64,000 nt of DNA from Adiantum capillus-veneris (GCA_014529385.2 CM043945.1:154956241-155020240), one strand, 5' to 3'; counted from the first letter of the stretch, positions 43,189-56,040 are shown. Notes: generated from the sequence alone by a model not told the origin. Translations and numbers: made by a program.

Positions 43189-44826
43189 GTGTCAAGAAGA
43201 GTGCAGATAGGAAAGTGTCGGATCTCTAACTATGAGGATTTGTAGCAAAATCAAGTAAGTGTAGAAGATTTGAAGCTAAAAACACACTAAAAAATTACAA
43301 AACTCCATCCATGAAAGATTCACTTTGAAAAATAACCAAGATTAACTCAAAACTCTTGTATATGTGAAGATTAGGTGTAGCCTTGCTCCAAATTGTCCAG
43401 ATGCAGTGCTCTTTTGCCTCGTTAAAAATGCTAAACTGGCGCTTCAATTCTTTGTTGTGACCACGTCATGGAATCTTTAGAACTTAATTGGAGAAGCCCA
43501 AGTGGTTATTTGAGGAGGGGAAACCCTAATTGGTGGCCTCACAGTCTCGAGGAAGCAACATGGAACTCCACTAGCACCCTGGATTGGAATGAATGTATCT
43601 CCTTGCTTAGATGTCCAAATGAGCTCATTCCTGGCTATAAGTTCCTTCTTAGATTGAGAAAGGATGAAAAAATATTGATGTGGAGTTTTGAGCCATGTTT
43701 TGCCATTTCTATGCTATTTTTGACCATTTTATGGCCAATTTTAGTCCAATTTTGCCAAAAAAAAATACCCTTTTTTGTTCGTAAAATGCCCAAACAAGCT
43801 TTAAAAATCTCTAAATTTGTGGAAAATTCCCATTGGGATCAAGTTTCATGTTGAGCCTCATTTTTTCCCTTGGCAAGCATTTTGGGAACATCATTTATGG
43901 CCGCGTATGAAACCTGCTATTTTTTGCCATTATCGTCCGCATTAAACTTTCTAGGAAAAATGAGCATGCCACTTTGAAACACTTGACATCTGTACATTAA
44001 TAAAGCAAATTATTAATGTCCTAATATGATAAAACATGGATCAATGCCACGTCTTGGGCCTCTACTATTCGACAAGGTATGTACACGCTTGCATTTGTGG
44101 CATCCGCTTTCACATATATCACACCATGTACATTATAGCATTTGGTCCCACACATCAAAAGCATTAAGAGAGAGGTAGATATTTTTAGTTTCACATTATA
44201 CACGTGCCACAGTGTGACAGAGGCCTCCACCTTGTCCAAAAAAAGAAGGGGGGAGAGCAAGGATGGGGCCGCCAGCGAATGCCCGAAACAGCTAGAGCCT
44301 CAACCCAGAGGGAATCCCACTTTGCGAGGGAATGCCCTCTACTCACCAGAAGCCTCACCAACAAGTATTGTTGATCCACTTCCCTACTGTAGGACGCTTG
44401 GGGCCTCCCTGTGCATGCGAACCTCGTAGGCCGCAATGAAGCAACAGGGGAGCTCTCTAGCCAAAATCCTTAATAGTGTATCCAATCTTATATATATACC
44501 CCACTTCTGAAGGGAAAAAAGAAGCATGTAGGATTTAGGCTTCACCTTTCATTCCATAAGCCTCCTTTAGAATTTCCCCTTTTGCATATACACCGAAGTG
44601 AAAATTGACTATTTTGGGGGTTACGAGAGCTTCAGGTAGCCTAATTGTGTGATGTAAAGCACGCCACATTCCTCCATATGATATGCTTGTTTCGATTTAT
44701 CACATGAATTATTCCACATCAAAAAAGTTATAAAAAATTAAAAAAAATCAAGTAAAAACGATCAAGTAGCTAGTGTGGTGAGGCCTCTTAGGGTATTCCT
44801 CAATGTTTTTAGGGTACCCGCATCAC
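43189..44826. other. No gene recognised; probable LTR of X plus unassigned DNA
   Basis: The first several hundred bases should be X's 5' LTR (begins TGTGTCAAG), but no second copy is available to mark its end. The remainder shows scattered small ORFs without motifs and A/T-rich stretches near 43750 and 44720. Around 44760-44826 it begins to resemble the leader of element B. Confidence 0.4.
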
Positions 44827-46125
44827 ATGTTTTTACATTTTGGATGAGTGCTAGAGTCTAAGTAATTAGAGAATACCTCAAATTACAAAAGAGCCCATTA
44901 TCCACCCACATTAGGTTTTGGGCCTTCGATTGGGACCCAATGTAGTGTGACGCAAGACCCACACATCACGGTGGCTAGTGACTCTTCCTTTTATTATGAC
45001 ATGATAGAGAGACACCCTACCCCATACACTAGAAATACATACCAAAATGTACCTATCTCAGCCTCACAACTAATGCTAGTGTGTTTAGTCACCTAACGGA
45101 AACCATTAGTCGAGCCACTCATTTGGAGCCTACGGCTCGTGAAGTAAACGAAGGTAACATGGAGGTAAATTTGCCTTTCACATATCATGGAGACCCTATA
45201 CTCCCCAAGAGTATCTATGTCAATATATTCCTCCCCCTACATTCAATAAAGACCCTACAAAGAATTCACCCTTTGTTCTTCTACCCGATGGTAGGAGTCT
45301 TACGGAAGTACAAGAAATTGAATGATATATCTGAGGAGCTAGGGAGAGGGAAATTGAGATCTTACGTATGATAGAACAATGCCAACCCATGAAGGAGAAG
45401 GCCCCTATGACCACAGTCATGTCAGTCAAGCAATTGACTGCTGCCAAATTAGCAAGCAGTAAGGGTTAGACCATAGGGAGCCACAATGCCTCCACTTCAA
45501 GGGAAACCTCTAGCACACTAAGCCTGGAGGGGGTATCTTCTAAATGAAAATTGGGAGTATGACCTACAAACCGAGACTTTGATCAAACTTTACATGGGCT
45601 ACACATACCATGTGGGTTGTTTAGATGTTTTATAATCCACATCTAGTGCCACAAGTCTAGAGGAGCGGCAATTGATGGTTTGTGATATCATCCATAGGGT
45701 TTCCCAATTGGAGAGGCAAACCAAGGGGATTAACATTTCTTCGACGGGTCTTATGAGATTCTTGGATATGAGAAAGGCCAAATAGATGACCCTATTACAA
45801 ATGGAGACTTCCTCAATAAGTCCCATGGATCCTTCATATGTTGTTTCACCTGGAGTCTTGATACAATCTTAGCCCACAAGCAATAGTTTTACCTTTCCAA
45901 ATTTAGCTCATCTTTATCGCAAAGAAACTACGGCTACCATGCTTACCCTAGTGATGAGCACGGTGAAAAGTACACCATGGACCTCATTCATTAGTAAAGC
46001 ACCATTACCTAGTAGCACAATGCCTACAACAATACTTACAAGTGTGTATTAATCATATGTATCTATTGCCCCTCACGCCTCTGTATCTCCTACAACCCCA
46101 ACATTTCCAAGGGCTTATGCTTAAG
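44827..46125 (+). pseudogene. Element B' (decayed B relative): gag, first part
   Basis: From an ATG at 44827 it aligns piecewise with element B gag. Matching segments include MFSHLTETISRATHLEP at 45081 (B: MFSRFMETLGRATRSKP), then PFTYHGDPILPKSIYVNI, and around 45560-45860 the YDLQTETL, GLMRFLDMRKA and SPMDPSYVVSPGV segments. Many stops and shifts. It is interrupted at 46125 by element E and resumes at 54575. Confidence 0.75.
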
Positions 46126-46396
46126 TGTTAAGCTGAGAGAATTTTGGATGTTTTAGCTTAGTGGAATTTGGAATATCAACTTTTGTACTTTTGGGATCCC
46201 AAGGGGTGTTCTTGGGAAAGGGCGTTGCCTATTAGTATTCTCAAACTATGTAATTGTCGATCAGTGTCTTCTTGGGAATGTGAAGGCGGAAGTTATGGCG
46301 GAATTAGTCTGTTTTTTGAGTTTCTGTGTTCTGTCCCAGTTCCAGCTCCATTCTAATTCCCGTGTTTATCTATTCTGAATGCCTGTGCCTATAACA
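46126..46396 (+). repeat. Element E 5' LTR
   Basis: Begins TGTTAAGCTGAGAG and ends CCTATAACA. It matches 54304-54574 with a few substitutions. Confidence 0.93.
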
Positions 46397-46794
46397 CTTG
46401 GCGATCACAGTGTAGGTGTGATGTAGCATGGACGGATTCAAGTTTCTCTTGTAGGAGCGAGTGCTGAAGCGGTGAAAGGTTTAGTTGAATGGAGGGAGGA
46501 TGTTCAGAATAGTGCGAGTTGGTATGGGTGGTTGGCTACACTCTAGAGGAAGCAGAAGAGGATACATTCCCGTATTGGACAAGGTCAGTTGCTAGGCAGT
46601 TCCGATAGTTTTATGCGCAAGATGGTCAGCGTTCGAAACTACAGGGAAGTTTCGATTATAGTGGGATGCACCGAGTTTCTATAGGGGAGGATTCAGCTGA
46701 TACTGTGGAAGATTTGGATGGCGCAAAGGATTATTTGAGTGATAGGTGGGAAGAAGAAGTAGCGAATGAAGAATAGGATATATTTCCGCGGCTA

Positions 46795-48096
46795 TTGGCG
46801 GTTGCAGTTTTTCAGCATGCATTAGTGGAGAGAAGGAGATTGATTTTTGATCCGTTGGGAAGTACCAATGCAGGAAATCTTGTACAACCAAGTGGACTTA
46901 CAAATATGGCGGTGGCTAGGCAGGATATATGTGCGTCAAATTTCGGACCTTTTCGGGAAAGTCGAAGGAAGACCTCGATTGCCACATATCTCAATACGAG
47001 ACAAGATGGCAGGCCAGAGGATTTTCCGGAGTGTACGATGCCCACGCTAAGGTGCGCCAGTTTGAGGCTACATTGGATTGGAAGGCTATGCAATGGTTCA
47101 GTAATTTTCCAATAGGTCATTTTGCTGATTATGATGGTTTGAAAGCAGCATTTTTGAATAGGTTCAGAAGGGAAAAGACTCCACATGATGTGTTGACCAA
47201 GCTTAGGGAAGTGAAACAAAGGAAAATGTTTGTTGAGGATTATGCACAAAATTTTAACCAATATGTGAGAAGGTTGACTGCTCAAGAAAGGCCAACTGAT
47301 GAAATGCTTTTGCTGGGTATTTTTTGAATGGATTAAGGAAGGAATTGAAGAATGCTGTTGCTAGAGTTGATGTTGCGGGTGGATTACAAGCTTAGTGGAA
47401 ACATCTCAAAGAGCAGAGAAAAGGTTTGGGGTCTCTCGTGGGAAAGCAGCCAAGAAGTCATCTAAAGAAAAGAAGAAAAGCAAGTCAAAGAAAAAGAAGA
47501 GGTCAGACGATTCGGATTCAGACATTGATTCGGATTCAGAAACTGATACTAATTTAGATACGGAAACGGATTCTGATAGTGAAGAGGATTCTAGTGATGA
47601 TTCGGATTCAGAAGGAGATGAGGATTCTGATAGTGAAGAGGATTCTAGTGATGATTCGGATTCAGAAGGAGATGAGGATAAGAAGAAGAAAAGCAAGAAG
47701 AAGTTGAAGAAAAAGTCTAAGGATAAAGGGAAAGATGATAGAGTGGAAAAATTGATGGAAAAGAAATTGAAGAAGTTGGGAGTGCAGAAAGTTGTGGAAT
47801 CAAAATCCCCTCCTTGTGAAATTTGTGTTAAGGATGGGCATTGGACAAAGGAATGTTGGTTTAATCCAAATTTCAGGGGTGTTGTACTAGAAAGGATTCA
47901 ACAGAAGATACAGCAACAAGGACCTCAAACTCATGGGGTGTTTCCAGAGACACTAGGAAGGCAAAGGATGTTCAACAATCAAGGTTGGCAAAGGCAAAAA
48001 CCGTATTCTGGGTGGAGACCACAGTTTAATCAAGGGGGGCCATCATTTAGAGGAAATTTCAATTGTGGAGGAGGACCAAGATATGGAGGATGGTAG
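46795..48096 (+). pseudogene. Element E gag with acidic repeat and zinc knuckle
   Basis: A capsid-like part in shifted frames includes 46929-47327 with LDWKAMQWFSNFPIGHF and FVEDYAQNFNQYVRRL. After a shift, 47395-48096 has a Lys-rich block, then a Ser/Asp/Glu-rich tract. In that tract an 18-residue unit (DSDSEEDSSDDSDSEGDE) is tandemly duplicated at about 47615-47670. A second Lys-rich block and a CX2CX4HX4C zinc knuckle (CEICVKDGHWTKEC) follow, then a Gly/Gln/Asn-rich tail. Earlier gag sequence (46440-46790) is readable only in pieces. Gag binds and packages element RNA. Confidence 0.78.
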
Positions 48097-48774
48097 AATT
48101 CAAGACCCCCATGGGGGGGAAATTGGGATCAGCAGCAGCAGCGTTGGCAGAATTGGCAGCCACAACCACAAGGATGGAATTAGCCGGTTTGGAATTATCA
48201 AGGGGGGAATCAGTAACAGCCAAGGGGGCAAGTGTCGTAGTTGCCAGCACCACCAGCACAGTCAGCCAAAGCAAACAAAGAACCAGGAAGTAGTTTGATA
48301 GTAGTAGAATCGTTTCACGATCAAGGGGTGAATGAAGTGGCTATGGATTGTTAGCCGGAATGTGATTGTTCTAAATGTTTGCAAGAGGAAGTAGATGTAT
48401 TAGTGACAACAAGGTCAAAAGCAAGGTTGAAACCTCCACTGGACTGGGAGGAGCAGAAGGAGATTCGGGATGAGGTAGCTGAAGATTTGATGGAAAAGGA
48501 TCAACAACAGATCAAGCTGAAATCCAAGGAGAAAGGGGTAAAAAAGGAGGAGAAGGAAAGAGAAAGGACGGATGCCTTGTTTGAAGAGTGAACTAATTCC
48601 TCTATACATTTTACCTTGGATCAATTGTTGTCATTAGTTCCAATTTTCAGGGATAAATTATATACAGTGATGCGGAGGTCAAAGACTGTTCCGAGTATGA
48701 ATGAGGTGCAGTAGATAGTTCAGAGTTGCCAGATTAGCCCGGAGGATGCGGATTCTTCAGTATCAACACTGTCG

Positions 48775-49856
48775 TTGGAATTTAATAACCGCAAATTTTC
48801 CGATGTTCTATTGGATGGTGGATTAGGTGTCAACATACTTTTGGAATCAGAATTTCTAAGGATGCAAGATGTCAGGTTGGAACCAGCTCCATTTCAAGTG
48901 CGTATGGTTGATCAGAGCAGAGTTCAACCAGTGGGGATGTTAAGGAGGCAAGGTATTATCATTCATGGATTGCAGTTTATGCTAAACTTTATAGTCATTA
49001 GGATGAAGGATTCAAAAAATAATTATTCTATGTTGTTGGGGAGGCCATGGTTTTGCACGGCTAAGCTAAAACAGAATTGGGGAAAAAATGAAGTGACAGT
49101 TAAGAAAGGAAGGAGAGAAGTTACATTACCAATGGGGCCGAAGAAGGAATTGTCAAACTCGCCGAAGCTAATGTTGGCACAAGCAATTAACATGTCTGAA
49201 GGATTGGATAATGATGAAGAGGCATATCTCCTAGCAGCAAATCCAACAATTGTTCCGGTATTTGAGGTTGATGTGGAGTGGATCATTGACAAATATGCAA
49301 TGAAAGAGAACAGTTTGGGAATTGATCAGTTGCAGAGGAATACGGATGGTGTGGAACAGGAAAATTCAGAAGAGAGGAAAATCCAAGAAGAAAATATGAT
49401 GGAGGTTTCGGAGTTGGAGCCAAAGGAGTCAATTCAAAGAGCGGAGGCTCTGTATGATAAGATGATAAAGAAAGTTTCTCGAGTTAAGGAGGATGATTTA
49501 CAGGATCTGAATTTGGGGATGGAGGATCATCCAAAGATGGTAAGAGTTAGTGTTCATTTGGAGGATGGCTTCAAGAAGGACTTGAAGGAATTACTATTGG
49601 AGGATATTGATGTCTTTACATGGGATTATTCTGATTTGAAAGGCATGGACCCTCAAGTGTACAAGCATCATATAAATTTGAGAACGGATGCTCTTCCAGT
49701 GATTCAGCAAAGATATAGGATGAATCCAAATTATGCCAAGTAGGTGAAAGAGGAATTGGAAAAATTGTTGAATGCAGGATTCATTGTGCCAGTGGATCAG
49801 GCACAATGGTTGTCACCAATTGTGGTGGTACCTAAGAAGTCTGGGAAGTTAAGGGT
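48775..49856 (+). pseudogene. Element E aspartic protease and start of RT
   Basis: The protease loop reads LLDGGLGVNILLES and the ILLGRPWF-like segment (MLLGRPWF) follows. An acidic linker leads to FTWDYSDLKGMDPQVYKHHI and the RT start. A TAG at 49741 and a shift near 49860 break the frame. D-G-G in the active-site loop is the same variant as in element A. Confidence 0.82.
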
Positions 49857-50363
49857 TTGTGTGGATTACAGAAAATTGAATGCAGCAACAATTTCACATT
49901 TCCATTACCTTTTATTGATTTAGTTCTGGATGATGTAGCGGGACATGAGATGTACACTTTCCTCGATGGATTTTCAGGGTACGATCAAATACCAATGGCT
50001 GAGGAGAATATTGAAAAAACTACTTTTATCACGAAATGGGGAGCTTTTGCATATACAGTGATGAGCTTTGGTTTGAAGAATGGACCACCATCGTTTTTGA
50101 AGGCAACATGTAAAACCTTTGAGCCACATTTGACAGATTTTATGAGGATTTTTATGGATGATTTTTTAGTTTTTGGGGAAAAAGTCAAACATCTAGAATA
50201 TTTGCGTAAGTGTTTTGAAAGATGTAGGATGTTTTCGATGTCACTTAATCCTCAGAAGTGTGCAATAGCAGTGCAGAAGGGAAAGTTGTTGGGACATATC
50301 ATCTCTCAAGAAGGAATGTCTATTGATGGGGACAAGATTAGTGAAAGAAGCCAAAATTGGTAA
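49857..50363 (+). pseudogene. Element E reverse transcriptase palm
   Basis: Has FLDGFSGYDQIPMAEEN, then FMDDFLVFG with the catalytic Asp pair, then LLGHIISQEGMSID. It ends abruptly near 50360. The thumb, connection and most of RNase H are missing before the next frame. Confidence 0.82.
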
Positions 50364-50369
50364 AGAATT

Positions 50370-51890
50370 TTGGTAAAGAAGCCAAAACTGGAAGGTAGAT
50401 TAGCAAGGTGGATGCTCATGTTGCAAGAATTTGATTATATAGTTGTCCATACTCCAGGAACTCAGCATGCAGTGGTGGATTACCTCAGCAGATTGGAACA
50501 TAAGGAGGAATTACCAGGAGTATCAGATAAATTGCCTGATGTGGATTTGTTTCGTGTGGAAGGACAGTTTTTTGATAATTGGTATGATCAGATGGTTCAG
50601 TTTTCGGTAGATGGAGTTTTACCTTCGACAATGTCTCCGGATCAGAGGAAGAAGTTTGCATTGAGGAGCAGACCATTTCTGATTATAGCTGAAGCATTAT
50701 ATAGAAGAGGAGCAGATCAGATTATACGACGATGTGTTCCGGATGAAGTGCAGAAAGCAGTGTTGCAGGAGGCACATTGGGGATCAGCTGGAGGACATTT
50801 CTCAGGGGAAATTACAGGTCGAAAAATTTTACAAGCTGGACTTTGGTGGCCTTTGTTATTGAAAGATGCACATAGTTTTGCCAAGGAATGTGTTCAATGT
50901 CAGAAGATGGGGCAGCCTACACAAGGGGATAGGATGCAAGATCATCCAGTCTTGCCATTAGAACCATTTCAGAAGTGGGGAATGGATTTTGTAGGCCCAA
51001 TAAAACCACAAGCAAAGAGGACAGGTTCCAGATATATTCTTATTGTAACAGATTATGCTACCAAATGGGTGGAAGCGGTGGCTTTGAGAGATAATAAAGC
51101 AGCAAGTGTGGCACGGTTTCTATATAAAAACATTATGACAAGATTTGGATGTCCTATTGAGTTGGTGTTGGATTGAGGAACACACTTTTTGAATTCTGTG
51201 ATTCAGGAGTTGACATCCAGACATATGATTTTTCATAAGAAATCTACTCCATATCATCCGCAAGAAAATGGGAAGGCGGAAAGCTCCAATAAAGTGCTGG
51301 TGAGAATTTTGAAGAAGATTGTGTCGAAAAAAAAATCAGATTGGGATGACAAGCTGGATTCAGCACTATGGGCTTTTCGAACGGCTTTTAAGGTGGCGAT
51401 GGAATGACACCTTTCAAATTGGTGTTTGGAATTGAAGCTGTGGTGCCAATGGAATATGTAATTTGAAGCTTGAGGTTGTCAATTCAGCATAAGTTAAGTC
51501 CGGAGGAATCAATTTCCCATACACAGAAAGAGCTGCTTAAATTGGAAGAGGATAGAATTCAGAGTGCCTACTTGGTGGAAGTTGGGAAGAAGAGGAGACA
51601 AGCATGGATGTCTAGGCAAGAGAAATTCAAAATTTTTCAGGGAGGGAGATTGGGTGATGTTATATAATTCTAAATTGGGACCACATCTGGGTAAGTTGAA
51701 GCTGAGATATTTGGGACCTTATCAAATTGAATCAGAACAGAGCCAAGGAACATTTTTTTTGAAAGATGTCTTCGGAACCAAGATTTTGAAACCTGTGAAT
51801 GGATTCAGACTGAAGAAATTTTATGGAAAGGTTCCTGAGTTCCCAAGTGGATGGTCAATAAGGCTGAGGATATTGGCAGTAAATTGTTAA
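50370..51890 (+). pseudogene. Element E RNase H tail and integrase
   Basis: Starts in the last part of RNase H (VVHTPGTQHAVVDYLSR). Integrase follows: an HHCC-like domain (EAHWGSAGGHFSG... CVQCQK), catalytic Asp in MDFVGP, second Asp in LVLD followed at 51174 by TGA where Arg is usual, and Glu in YHPQENGKAES. A frameshift near 51400 leads to the C-terminal GPY-like part (LRYLGPYQIESE...). No chromodomain is seen. Confidence 0.85.
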
Positions 51891-51992
51891 CAGTTGGTGT
51901 TTTGTGGATTGCAGTGGAATTTTCAGAGGTAGAATTGGCAGTTTGTTGTTGCAATTCAAAACCTGTAAAGGGATCTGGAATGCGGATTCGGA

Positions 51993-54247
51993 TTGCGGAC
52001 TGGAAGTTGGAATTCGGACTGGGGATTGGATGTTCACAAAGAGGAAAGTCATAGGAATGGAATTGGGCAAAAGGGTCTAGGGGTACTCATAAGTGGGGGT
52101 ACTCATTTTAAGGCTAAACAATCGCTTAGTGCTTATGTGACTCACTTAAGGACGAATACTTTTTGGGCGAATCCTGCATGGCGTGCCCGAATCGAGGATA
52201 AAATTCATCATTATAAGATTAAGGTGGTGAGAAGAGTTGGAGATCACATCCAAGTGTGCGAACGTCGTAGTTCATTGACTGTTAAGTCGGAGAAGAAGGG
52301 CGAAATGTTTTCTAAAAATATTAAGGGAAAGCTAATGGCGGGTATGCAGGACGATGTGTCAGAATCGATGTCGAACACCAGGTCAATGAAGATGGCGATG
52401 GAGGATTTGTTCAAGGCACGGCAACAGGAAGAGCACATTGAGGTGGAGAGTGATGAGGCTGAGTCTCTGAGTGATCAGGGCAGTGTGGAGACGGCGGTGG
52501 CAGCGTTTGACCCAAATGAGGCGAAAACCCAGGTATGGCTCAAGCGCATAGGCCTTTATGAGTTTGCATGTCTACCCTGGGACACATGGGTAGAGAATGA
52601 GTTTGTTGAGCAGTAGTGGAACATGATTAAGGAGAGTGATAGAATGATTACAGGGGATGTGCGCTTGACACCAAGGTTGTTGTCCAAAGTTTTCAAAGTT
52701 CCATGTTTACCTATGCCAGCTAAGGGGACGAAGGTGTCTGACTCCCAGATGAAGGGGAAATTTGGAAATCCGGTTGGGACGAAAGCATACTATATGGTAA
52801 AGAATGCGGGTGGAATCAGAGCCTCAAATTTGTTTTGGTATTTGGAAAAGGTGTGCATTCTACAGAAGACCGCTTACATGTCTAAGGAGGCTTTTGCACC
52901 ATTGTTTTAGGCTGAGAGAGGCATTAAGGTTGATTGGGCATCAGTGTCGTATGACCGGATGCAGCTTACTAGAAAGAGAGATCGGCGTCAGACACCCGCA
53001 GTGGGCCAAGTGGCACCTTATTTGGCCGCAATTTTTGAGCATGTTCTAAAGGTTCCGTCAGTAGCAACAAGTTTGAAGACATTGGTTGTAGATGTGGTAA
53101 AGGAAGAGGGAACATTATGAAGCGGAGGAAGTTGTTGTTGGGGTCTCCAACAGTTGAAAAAGGCAAATCACCTTTTAAAGTTTCTTGGAAGGGTTTGGAG
53201 GAGTCTAAATCAAACTTGAACAGTTTCACCATGGAGTCAGAATCTAAGAAGTCGGAGTCCAAAGGTAAGAAGGTCACACTGTTTATGAAAGGAATGGGTG
53301 GAGCTTCGGAGAAGAATGTTCCAGAAAGTTTGAAAGTTAAGGCAGGTAGCAGTGACAGTTATGAGGCCAGGGGGATTTTCTCTGTGGAAGAGGCAGCTAA
53401 CTGTTTGACTCATTTGAATGAGTTCCTACAGAATCAGGATGCGGCGCTTAGGGTGATGGAAGCTGAGAAGATGGAACATAAGTGTAGTGCTATTCTAGAA
53501 TGGGAAATGTAGAAAGTTAGGATGCAGTTATTTCAAGAGAGGTCGGATAAGGAAAGATTGCAAGAGGAGGTTAACAAGATTACAGCTGAGGCTATGGCAA
53601 GGAATGCTGAAGTTTTGAGTGTAGCTGAGGATTTTACTAGGTGGGCAGATGGACTGAAGACTGTAGTGGATGAGCAATTTAAATAATTGGGGGACAAGGT
53701 GAATGATTTGACCATTGAAAATGTTTTTCTGATTAATAGATTAACTCCATTGCTGGATATGGAGAAGGCGGCATTGCAGAACCAGGGAATGACAGGCATC
53801 TTGGTAGCTGATTTGGATGTGGATGTCTTGAAGCAGGAAGTGCTGGAATATGCACAGGAGATGTGGAATAAAGCAACTAGGCTTTGGAGGGAGCATATGG
53901 AAGTGTCGACGGACCGCTTCAAGAATTGGTTTTAGCTAGCTGGAAAGGAGAGCATTAGGAGGGAGAACGAGGCATTGAAGATGGAGAATGCGAAACTAGT
54001 TGCACAGATGGAGGAGTTGAAGAACAAAAGCAAGGGAATTGAAGTAAGTGCAGGGGGTCTAAGTAAGTGGACAGCGGAGTTGAGTAGTGATGTTTTAGGA
54101 CCAGATCGGAATTTAGCAGGTGGAGTGGAATCGGAAGTAGAAAAGCAGGCGGAAGCAGAGGTGGAAAAGCAAGCGGATCCGGATTTCGCAGAAGAAAAGG
54201 CTTTCGATATAGATGCAGAAGATGATGCTGGGGAGCAGGATACTTGA
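51993..54247 (+). pseudogene. Element E extra ORF after integrase, unknown product
   Basis: About 750 codons in two frames. The first (51993-53119) has stops at 52614 and 52908. It overlaps the second (53117-54247, stops at 53510, 53683 and 53933) by an ATGA. The first part is mixed alpha/basic, with WLKRIGLYEFACLPWDTWVENEF. The second part is Lys/Glu/Leu-rich with heptad-like spacing over about 53400-54050, so a coiled coil is likely, and it ends in an acidic tail. I recognise no family. Extra ORFs at this position occur in some plant Ty3/gypsy elements, including env-like ones, but no signal peptide or clear membrane span is visible. Confidence 0.6.
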
Positions 54248-54303
54248 TCAAGGGATTGTGGGTCTAGGTCAGCCTATGGCTCTAGCCACCGGGTTGTGCC
54301 AGG

Positions 54304-54574
54304 TATTAAGCTGAGAGATTTTTGGATGTTTTACCTTAGTGGAATTTGGAATATCAACTTTTGTACTTTTGGGATCCCAAGGGGTGTTCTTGGGAAAGGG
54401 CCTTGCCTATTAGTATTCTCCAACTATGTAATTGTCGATCGGTGTCTTCTTGGGAATGTGAAGGCGGAAGTTATGGAAGAATTAGTCTGTTTTTTCAGTT
54501 TCTGTGTTCTGTTCCAGTTCCAATTCCATTCTGATTCCCGCGTTTGTCTATTCTGAATGTCTGTGCCTATAACA
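54304..54574 (+). repeat. Element E 3' LTR
   Basis: Matches 46126-46396. Its first dinucleotide has changed from TG to TA. No convincing purine tract precedes it. Confidence 0.9.
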
Positions 54575-56040
54575 TGAAGACAATGGAATTATCAAAGCTC
54601 TTATTCAAGTGGGGTCATTCCAATTAACAAAAACGTGTCAAATACTACGCCTAACATACCTAGGGCCACACTTGAGAACTTGGGATTTTCACATGGTACA
54701 ACACCATATGAATCATGGAACCCAAGAACCATGCATATGCTAAGGCCAAGGCCAACCCCCCTTCCACTTGTAGTTCTAGGAAAACCTACACCCACTATAC
54801 TTGCTCATTTAGGATATATGGCAACATTTTCTCAAATTATTGGTCAACTTGCGAATAATATATGTATCATACCTAAGAGAGAGCCTAGAAGTAAGGTGGC
54901 ACAAGTAGCCAAGATCACACAAAATTCAGCAGTGACGAAGATGTTAGAAAGCATATTGAGGTATTCAAACACGTGTGAAATTCCTTGGAAGATCACAATG
55001 AGATACATAAGTGTAAGGCCTTGAGCTTGAATCTTAGTGGGAACACTGGATATTGGTATAGAACCTTAGGGACTGAAGGGTAGATGCATTACTCTACTCT
55101 TAGAAGATTGTTCTTGAAAGAGTACATACAATAGGGTGTACTTTGGGGCATGTCATCTCAACTCCAAAAAGCTAAAAGGGAGGAAGGGAAGTCAGTGAGA
55201 GATTTTATTAGTCGTTTGAAGCATTTGAATTCACGGTGTATCCCAAATGAGCATTTCAACAAGCACTAGTTGCTTGATAGATTCATTAGAGGATTAAAAC
55301 ATGAGGATATCTACAATGGCCTAGTCATTAGAGGTGTCACTACTTGGGAAGTAGTCATTACCAATGCATTTCAACTAGAAGACAATGTAATAATTTCAAG
55401 AGCCAAGGTATCTTCTCAATCAAAGTCTACTAGCTCACAAGCATTCGAGCATGATCCAATGACAATGATGTCAAGCATTTTCATTGGAAGAGAAAAAGAT
55501 ATTTGAGATGAATTTATCCGATCTCACCAAGTCTATCCAAGAAATCCTTGGGGGTAATTGTATTCTACAAAACAATCATATGTATCCAAGAAGGGAGTGC
55601 TCAACAATGGTGCTCTATTTTCTTGGGACCACATAGCACCAGTGAACTCCCTACCTTTAGAGTGAAGTTTAACGGGACTTGCAATGCATGTGGTAGGTAT
55701 GAAAATCAAGCTAAGAATTGCTTAATGCTTAAATGCATAATGGAAAATAGATCTCCCCTATCGTGGACAGACTTGCCTTGAGTTCTTGCATTAACAGTTG
55801 TCCCCCCTACGGAGCAACCATCGCAACACTTCGTCCCTAGAACCCAAAATGTTGTCCAAACCACACCATTATCCCCTCCATTTCTAGGAATGCAGCCTTT
55901 ACATCAAGAGTTTCCCCTATGAATCAAGTGGGTTGTGAGCCATCTAGTACTTATTTCGACTACAAAGACGACTGCTATGAGATTGGGCACCCTCCTATTG
56001 TAGTGGTTCGCTGCAATTGGGATAGCTGGCGTAATGGTTA
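54575..56040 (+). pseudogene. Element B' gag, second part
   Basis: Resumes the B gag alignment after element E: FSQIIGQLANNI and KREPRSKVAQVAKITQ (B: DREPRSKAVQIAKLTQ), then SQLQKAKREEGKSVRDFISRLKHLNSRC at about 55155, LLDRFIRGLKHEDIYNGLVIRGVTTWE at 55270, and a zinc-knuckle region at about 55600-55730 with CNACGRYENQAKNC (His lost to Asn). It ends near 56040 after MNQVGCEPS. Many stops. Confidence 0.8.

Larger units (their letters stand above)
46126..54574 (+). mobile_element. Element E: Ty3/gypsy LTR retrotransposon with extra 3' ORF
   Basis: 271-bp direct repeats at 46126-46396 and 54304-54574 are flanked by TTAAG (46121-46125) and TGAAG (54575-54579), a diverged target duplication. Gag, protease, RT and integrase lie in + orientation with frameshifts, stops and a deletion removing most of RNase H. 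A coding region of about 2.2 kb follows integrase. E split the gag of B'. Confidence 0.88.
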
